The notes beneath the pieces are model-generated. The model was given only the letters and a program-made list of their open reading frames with translations, searched no databases and was not told where the DNA came from. Positions 59,502 to 64,000 of a DNA stretch of 64,000 nt are shown here, piece by piece. Source of the stretch: Neolewinella antarctica (GTDB lineage: Bacteria; Bacteroidota; Bacteroidia; Chitinophagales; Saprospiraceae); assembly GCF_011927835.1 (NCBI RefSeq), contig NZ_JAATJH010000001.1, positions 511,104 to 575,103 on the forward strand, given 5' to 3'. The position numbers and the translations under genes are program-made. The first letter of the stretch is position 1, and each line of letters starts with the position of its first letter.

Positions 59502-60059
59502 TTACAGATTGAGTAAATCCGGGAGGGCGGCAATCGTCAGTCCGCCGAGAAACATGGCTAGACTCCAGTACCACCGGGCGGGCTGTTGATTGAGGTGTAG
59601 GTAGTGCGTGGATTCATCGATAACGAAGCGTTGCTTTGCCCACGCGGCTGCGTCGGTTGTGGTGGAATGCCCGATGACTCCTTCGGCCGTATTGGATTTT
59701 GTAAACTGATTGAGAGAAATTGGCGCGGACGTAGAAGCGGGGCTTTTAAGCCAAGCAATGATTTGGGGGCGGACCCGCTCACCGTTTTTCCAGGCGGATA
59801 ACTGTGCGCCGGTAAGTAAGGCAGATTGCCGGACGTCGGCTGACCAGAAGACGGCGGATTGAACGTCGATCGTGACCGGGGTGAAGACGGCATTCGTTAC
59901 TTTCACGTAGTCGTCGTCCCCGATATTTACGTCGGTATCGGTCAGGTCGATCGTAGATTGTTCAAGTGTGCCGAAACGGGAGCTGACCACGCCGTCGCAA
60001 CCGTTAATCATCAGAACGATGCCGCCGAATAAGACCAAGTACCTAAGGAGTGCACGCAT
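59502..60059 (-). CDS. Membrane-anchored hypothetical protein
   Basis: 185 aa. N-terminal hydrophobic segment (about 4-21, LLRYLVLFGGIVLMINGC) that could be a lipoprotein signal, with C21 as the lipid site, or a membrane anchor. The soluble middle (Ser/Thr/Asp-rich) has no known motif, and a second hydrophobic helix lies at the C-terminus (about 163-180), so it may span the membrane twice. A perfect TAGCTTTG box ends 5 nt before the ATG. Function unknown. Confidence 0.6.
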   Translation of the reverse strand: MRALLRYLVLFGGIVLMINGCDGVVSSRFGTLEQSTIDLTDTDVNIGDDDYVKVTNAVFTPVTIDVQSAVFWSADVRQSALLTGAQLSAWKNGERVRPQIIAWLKSPASTSAPISLNQFTKSNTAEGVIGHSTTTDAAAWAKQRFVIDESTHYLHLNQQPARWYWSLAMFLGGLTIAALPDLLNL

Positions 60060-60064
60060 GGCGG

Positions 60065-60072
60065 CAAAGCTA
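60065..60072 (-). promoter_or_regulatory. -7 box abutting the 59502 gene start
   Basis: On the minus strand TAGCTTTG, a perfect TAnnTTTG match, followed by CCGCC and the ATG at 60059. Confidence 0.55.
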
Positions 60073-60121
60073 CGTTGACTTGCGCAGCCCCTATATTTTG
60101 CCGACCAATTAAACTTACTTT

Positions 60122-62116
60122 ATGCTACGAGTTAATACACTACTAGCCGTATTTACGGTGCTACTGGTCTCTCCCCTGATCGCGCAACAGCCTTCGGTAT
60201 TTGATGACGATCCGATGCAGCACTTGCCCATTGGTACGGAGTTCTCCGAGTACGTAATTCGGTCGCCTACGGGTTTGGAAAATGTAGTTGAACGGGTGGA
60301 ACCGATGAACTGGTGGGTGGACATGGTGGCCCCCCGGGTAGAAATCTTGGTCTACGCTCGTAACGTAGCGGACTACGATCGCGCATTGGTAAGTTATCCG
60401 GGCGTGGCGGTGGAGTACGTGCGCAGACTGGCGAACCCGAATTACCTTTTTGTGGGGTTGCACATCGCGCCGGGCACCCTCCCCGGCTCCTTTCCAATTC
60501 AACTCGGCACCCGCGACCTCGCCCAAGTAACATCCGGGGAAACACGAACGGATAAGACCCAAAAAACGATTGAATACCGCCTCGATGCCCACCCCCGTAC
60601 GACGTGGACCGACCGGCAGCCACTAAGTTCGCGCGATTTGATCTACCTCATCATGCCCGACCGGTTTGCTAACGGTGACCCGACTAATGACAAAATTTAC
60701 GCCGCGACCGACACCCTCGTCAACCGCGACAAATTTCTCTTCCGGCACGGCGGCGATTTGCAGGGCGTCATCGATCACCTCGACTACCTGGAAGATCTCG
60801 GCGTAACCGCTCTCTGGCTCAATCCCGTCCTAGAAAACGACCAACCCTACGCCAGTTACCATGGCTACGCCGTGAGTGACCACTACCGAATCGACCCACG
60901 ATTGGGGACCAACGCGCAGTACAAAGAACTCGTCAACCTAGCCCACGCCAGGGGCATCAAGGTGGTGATGGACGTGATCTTTAACCACTGTGGCGACCAA
61001 CACTATCAAATCCGTGATATTCCTTCCGCCGACTGGATTCACCAGTGGCCCACGTACACAAAAAGCAACTTCCGCGCCGCCACCATCTTCGATCCCTACG
61101 CTTCCGAAATCGACAAACGCCAAATGCTCGACGGGTGGTTCGACAACCACATGCCCGACCTCAACCAGGAAAACGAGCACCTGGCGAATTACCTGATCAA
61201 CAACAGCATCTGGTGGACGCTTTATAGCGGCCAGGACGCTTTTCGGGTCGATACGTACACCTACCCGGACACGAAATTCATGGCGAACTGGAACCGGCGG
61301 TTGCGGGAGGAAATTCCGCACGTGGGGATCTTTGGCGAAACCTGGGTCAACCAGATTGGCGTGCAAGCCTGGTTCGTCGGTGGCGATAAACTCAGCCAGG
61401 CGATCGATACTAAACTTCCGGCGGTAACCGACTTCCAAACCTACTTCGCCATCCACGAAGCGATCGCGGAAGAGCCCTCCTGGACGGGTGGCGTAACGCG
61501 CCTCTACTACACCCTTAGCCAGGATTACCTCTACCCGGACCCGTCAAAGAATGTCATCTTTCTGGATAACCACGATATCAGCCGCCTGTACACCACCTTC
61601 GCCGGAGACCTGACGAAAATGAAAAGCGCAATGGCGCTACTGCTGACGCTACGGGGTACGCCCTCGATTTATTACGGCACCGAGGCGCTGCTGGAAGGGT
61701 CGGGCGGCGCGTTCGGGGAAGGCGGTCGCGTAGACTTTCCCGGTGGCTTCCCCGGCGACGATACCGACTTATTTTCGGATACCAACCGCAATGGTGCGCA
61801 GAGGGAGTACTTCAACTACGTCCGGGCACTAGCCAATTACCGTAAAAATAGCGAAGCGCTGACCGTCGGTGAGCTCACGCAGTTCGTTCCGAGGGATGGC
61901 GTCTACGTTTACTTCCGCCGCGCGGGTAGCGAAACCGTGATGATAATTCTTAACGGCAACTCTTCGGCGAGAACCTTAGCTGATCTGAGCGACTACGTCA
62001 AAATCACGGGTGGTTTCACGAAGGGCAAAGAATTGGGCAACAGCGAAGCTGCCGTACAACTTACTGACATTCGCCTCGCACCGAAGCAAGCGAGGGTTTT
62101 CATCCTGGAACACTAA
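60122..62116 (+). CDS. GH13 alpha-amylase family enzyme, cyclomaltodextrinase/neopullulanase type
   Basis: 664 aa, exported (signal MLRVNTLLAVFTVLLVSPLIAQQ). An N-terminal beta-sandwich (about 40-130) precedes the TIM barrel. The four GH13 regions are complete: DVIFNH (284-289), FRVDTY with nucleophile D377, GETW with acid/base E406, and LDNHD with D485. A C-terminal beta domain (about 580-664) follows. The lone N-terminal sandwich and the outer-compartment location resemble SusA-type enzymes that cut maltodextrins or pullulan. No SusC/D pair is adjacent. Confidence 0.93.
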   Translation: MLRVNTLLAVFTVLLVSPLIAQQPSVFDDDPMQHLPIGTEFSEYVIRSPTGLENVVERVEPMNWWVDMVAPRVEILVYARNVADYDRALVSYPGVAVEYVRRLANPNYLFVGLHIAPGTLPGSFPIQLGTRDLAQVTSGETRTDKTQKTIEYRLDAHPRTTWTDRQPLSSRDLIYLIMPDRFANGDPTNDKIYAATDTLVNRDKFLFRHGGDLQGVIDHLDYLEDLGVTALWLNPVLENDQPYASYHGYAVSDHYRIDPRLGTNAQYKELVNLAHARGIKVVMDVIFNHCGDQHYQIRDIPSADWIHQWPTYTKSNFRAATIFDPYASEIDKRQMLDGWFDNHMPDLNQENEHLANYLINNSIWWTLYSGQDAFRVDTYTYPDTKFMANWNRRLREEIPHVGIFGETWVNQIGVQAWFVGGDKLSQAIDTKLPAVTDFQTYFAIHEAIAEEPSWTGGVTRLYYTLSQDYLYPDPSKNVIFLDNHDISRLYTTFAGDLTKMKSAMALLLTLRGTPSIYYGTEALLEGSGGAFGEGGRVDFPGGFPGDDTDLFSDTNRNGAQREYFNYVRALANYRKNSEALTVGELTQFVPRDGVYVYFRRAGSETVMIILNGNSSARTLADLSDYVKITGGFTKGKELGNSEAAVQLTDIRLAPKQARVFILEH

Positions 62117-62194
62117 AACGATGGTACCACCACGAAAATGACCCGTACCCAACGAAGCGGTTAGGGGTTATTCCAACTCTGTGCGGCGGACGGC

Positions 62195-63202
62195 TTACTG
62201 CACCTTAAAGTCGTACGTGATTTTCCCGCACTGCCGTTCCGGGGCGGAGGGGTTGGGCTGGAATTTCCACTGGAGGGCGTTGCGCTGGGCGGCGCTGACG
62301 AGGTTGGGGTCCGTGGTGGTGGAGCCGGACTGGGTGTAATTAGCGGAAAGTATTTTACCGTCGGGGCCGACGCAAACGTCGACGACTACCCGGCCGGGCC
62401 GCTGAGAATTTTCGCGCACGACGGGGCTGCTGAGCACACCCCGGCCGCCCAGACCGCCGGAAACGCGGCCGTCACCGGTCGAAACACCTTCCAGGACCTT
62501 AGAATCCGGGTCGCCGTTGTCGACGCCCTGATTGCCGGGCTTACCGGTGTTGCCCTGGCCACCCCCGCCACCGAATAACCCACCGGCCCGGTTGCGCGTG
62601 GCGGCGGCTTCCTCTTCTCTTTTTCTCTGGGCGGCAGCGGCGGCATCCCGCTCGCGCTGTGCTTTTTCGGCGGCCTCGCGCCGCACGGCGGCTTCGGCCG
62701 CTTCTTTATTGCGGCGCTCCGTTTCGATGGCCTTCACGCGGTCGCGCTCGGTTTTGGCACGGCGGTCCACTTCCAATTGATCACGACGCTTACGGTCCGC
62801 CTCCGATTTCTTGCGCGCCTCTTCGCGGGCCTTCTGCTTGCGGATGGCGATCTCCTGCGGCGTTTCGGTGACGACGACCTCGCGGGTAACCGGCGTGGGT
62901 TGCGGCTCCGCGCTGGTGGGCGGCGGGGGCGGAAGCGGTGCGACATCCTCCTGGGGAAGTGGCGGCGTTACCTCTTCGACCACGGGCGGTGCGGCTGGGG
63001 ATGAAGGTCCGGCATTCTCATTACCCTGGCCGAGGTCGATCATCCCGAGGTTAACTAAGATGCCCGGCTGGCCGGGTTTGGGCAACGTGGTGAAGAACAG
63101 GGGGATAAATAACAGGAGCAGGAATAAAACAAGGCCGATCACGGCGCCTACTTTTCCTACTTTATCTCCCCTGATTTCGGCGGGGGTGGTTGGGTCTTGC
63201 AT
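62195..63202 (-). CDS. TonB-family energy-transducing protein
   Basis: 335 aa. One membrane helix near the N-terminus (about 18-40), a proline-rich region (about 70-110), a long charged helix rich in E/K/R/A (about 112-205, TolA-like), a glycine-rich linker and a C-terminal TonB-like domain (VVDVCVGPDGKILSANYTQSGSTTTDPNLVSAAQRNALQWKF). It spans the periplasm to energise outer-membrane receptors, such as those at 7.6 and 33.8 kb. No exbB/exbD is adjacent in the window, so its partners are elsewhere or beyond the edge. Confidence 0.88.
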   Translation of the reverse strand: MQDPTTPAEIRGDKVGKVGAVIGLVLFLLLLFIPLFFTTLPKPGQPGILVNLGMIDLGQGNENAGPSSPAAPPVVEEVTPPLPQEDVAPLPPPPPTSAEPQPTPVTREVVVTETPQEIAIRKQKAREEARKKSEADRKRRDQLEVDRRAKTERDRVKAIETERRNKEAAEAAVRREAAEKAQRERDAAAAAQRKREEEAAATRNRAGGLFGGGGGQGNTGKPGNQGVDNGDPDSKVLEGVSTGDGRVSGGLGGRGVLSSPVVRENSQRPGRVVVDVCVGPDGKILSANYTQSGSTTTDPNLVSAAQRNALQWKFQPNPSAPERQCGKITYDFKVQ

Positions 63203-63257
63203 GGTATCGATGTTTGTGCTCGTGCGTTGTAACGGACTGGCGAAGCGGCTCGTGCGG

Positions 63258-63273
63258 TAAACGACTCAATCGG
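63258..63273 (+). repeat. 16-mer shared with 46981-46996
   Basis: TAAACGACTCAATCGG, an exact copy, in the spacer upstream of the TonB gene. Confidence 0.5.
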
Positions 63274-63395
63274 CTGCCCGTTCGCCGCTTCCCGCACTAG
63301 ATGTAAAACTAGTCACGGATGCACATTATTATGACTTTCGTGACGCGGTTAACTCGGGATCGCGCAGTTAATTTTTCTACGCCAGTAACACATAG

Positions 63396-63749
63396 CTAGC
63401 TCGCTCCCCTTGCCCCCCGGTAAAGCAAGTAGATGAAGACTAGTTGCAGTACGAGTCTTACGAAGGCAACGTAATGATTCCCGATGGCCGGCCGGGGTTT
63501 AGTGAGGTCCCAGACGTGTAACGGCAAAAAAACAACCATCAAAGCCATCGCCGCCCAGGTAGCCACGACGCGGGTGTCGGGAAACAGCATCCCCGCCCCG
63601 ATGATAATTTCAGCCACGCCACCGGCGGCGTTGGCCAATCGCTTTGGAAACCACCCGGGCATGATTGGATCGTAAAAGGCGGGGTTGACAAAATGATAGA
63701 TACCCGCGGCAACGAGAATGATACCGAAACCGATGATGAACGCTTGCAT
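63396..63749 (-). CDS. DoxX-family membrane protein
   Basis: 117 aa from the ATG at 63749; the longer frame to 63797 overlaps the neighbouring gene end. Four helices fit the small DoxX/MauE-like group: FIIGFGIILVAAGIYHFVNPAFYDPIMPGWFP is characteristic, with the NPxxYxxxMP motif. Its role is unknown. It follows the partial gene at the right edge on the same strand and may be co-transcribed with it. Confidence 0.82.
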   Translation of the reverse strand: MQAFIIGFGIILVAAGIYHFVNPAFYDPIMPGWFPKRLANAAGGVAEIIIGAGMLFPDTRVVATWAAMALMVVFLPLHVWDLTKPRPAIGNHYVAFVRLVLQLVFIYLLYRGARGAS

Positions 63750-63780
63750 GAATGTTATTTGTAAGTGGTGCGAACGGCGT

Positions 63781-64000
63781 CTACCACTGGGTGCCAATCC
63801 GTAATTCCAATTGTGACCGCGAAGACCGAGTCGTCAGCGTAGCCGTCTTATCCGTATTGGGAATAAAGTCACCGATCAGGGCGACAAAATACCGCCCGAC
63901 GTTATAACCAACCGACAGCCGTGCCCGCAACTGCAAACCCACCCGCACGTTCTCGGCCATCCTCCCCCGCCCCGACTCCTGGACGTTGGTGAACCGCAAC
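63781..64000 (-). CDS. C-terminal fragment of an unidentified protein (runs off the right edge)
   Basis: About 73 codons visible, open at the edge and ending at a stop at 63781. The last part has alternating hydrophobic and polar residues (VRVGLQLRARLSVGYNVGRYFVALIGDF, LTTRSSRSQLELRIGTQW) with a terminal aromatic. That looks like the last strands of an outer-membrane barrel, perhaps a DUF4421-type protein, but this is only suggestive. Most of the gene is beyond the window. Confidence 0.5.
   Translation of the reverse strand, partial: LRFTNVQESGRGRMAENVRVGLQLRARLSVGYNVGRYFVALIGDFIPNTDKTATLTTRSSRSQLELRIGTQW

Overview
The window comes from a GC-rich member of the Bacteroidota, most likely a Saprospiria/Lewinella-like marine lineage; the phylum is well supported and the family is inferred. 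The evidence is the Bacteroidota promoter box TAnnTTTG ahead of many genes, a GLPGLI-family protein next to a carboxypeptidase-regulatory-like outer-membrane barrel, a TonB-dependent receptor, a PorV/PorQ-like outer-membrane protein, a DUF4159 protein and weak Shine-Dalgarno sites. I saw no rRNA, tRNA, CRISPR array, phage or intact insertion sequence. It reads as ordinary chromosome with about 55 genes in short operons.

Layout. 1-0.8 kb: the 5' end of trpE (leaving the left edge), preceded by a tryptophan leader peptide and attenuator. 0.8-5.4 kb: a voltage-gated cation channel, a sterol-desaturase-type hydroxylase, a DUF1015 protein, a membrane glycosyltransferase and a small membrane protein. 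5.5-10.1 kb: a TlpA-like thioredoxin, lspA and a haem/hemoglobin-type TonB receptor. 10.3-13.5 kb: a molybdopterin cluster (moaA-moaC-moeB/thiF on +, facing moaE-moaD on -). 13.5-20.6 kb: Dabb protein, rhomboid protease, ychF, rplU-rpmA with a very long hairpin between them, a MazG-like pyrophosphohydrolase, pcm with a helical-repeat protein, and a VOC protein. 20.6-25.6 kb: GH1 beta-glucosidase and pyruvate carboxylase. 25.8-30.4 kb: three glycosyltransferases, DUF4159, rsmE and a NifU-like scaffold. 30.4-36.5 kb: a response regulator/histidine kinase pair and the GLPGLI/outer-membrane pair. 36.5-40.5 kb: MOSC protein, lysA, acyl-CoA ligase. 40.5-41.4 kb: a gene-poor, AT-richer, repeat-rich gap. 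41.4-50.7 kb: DoxX, a conserved large hypothetical, an MtfA-type peptidase, a GH3-type adenylating enzyme, a patatin and an ABC exporter with a histidine-rich loop. 50.9-64 kb: PorV/Q-like protein, ribH, nrnA, FKBP lipoprotein, enoyl-CoA hydratase, ctlX, ppk1, GH13 amylase, TonB protein, DoxX and a fragment at the right edge.

The most unusual features are in the DNA between and across genes. (1) A 17-bp repeat, GCACCCGCGnCCGCGCC, occurs about a dozen times on both strands, in intergenic DNA and inside coding sequences, and seems related to palindrome-containing variants, including a 48-bp pair. (2) A set of genes has the -7 box only 4-6 nt before the start codon, which predicts leaderless mRNAs. 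(3) A stem of about 40 bp fills the rplU-rpmA spacer. (4) The trp attenuator has tandem Trp codons. (5) Two arrays of nine heptamers lie just after stop codons.
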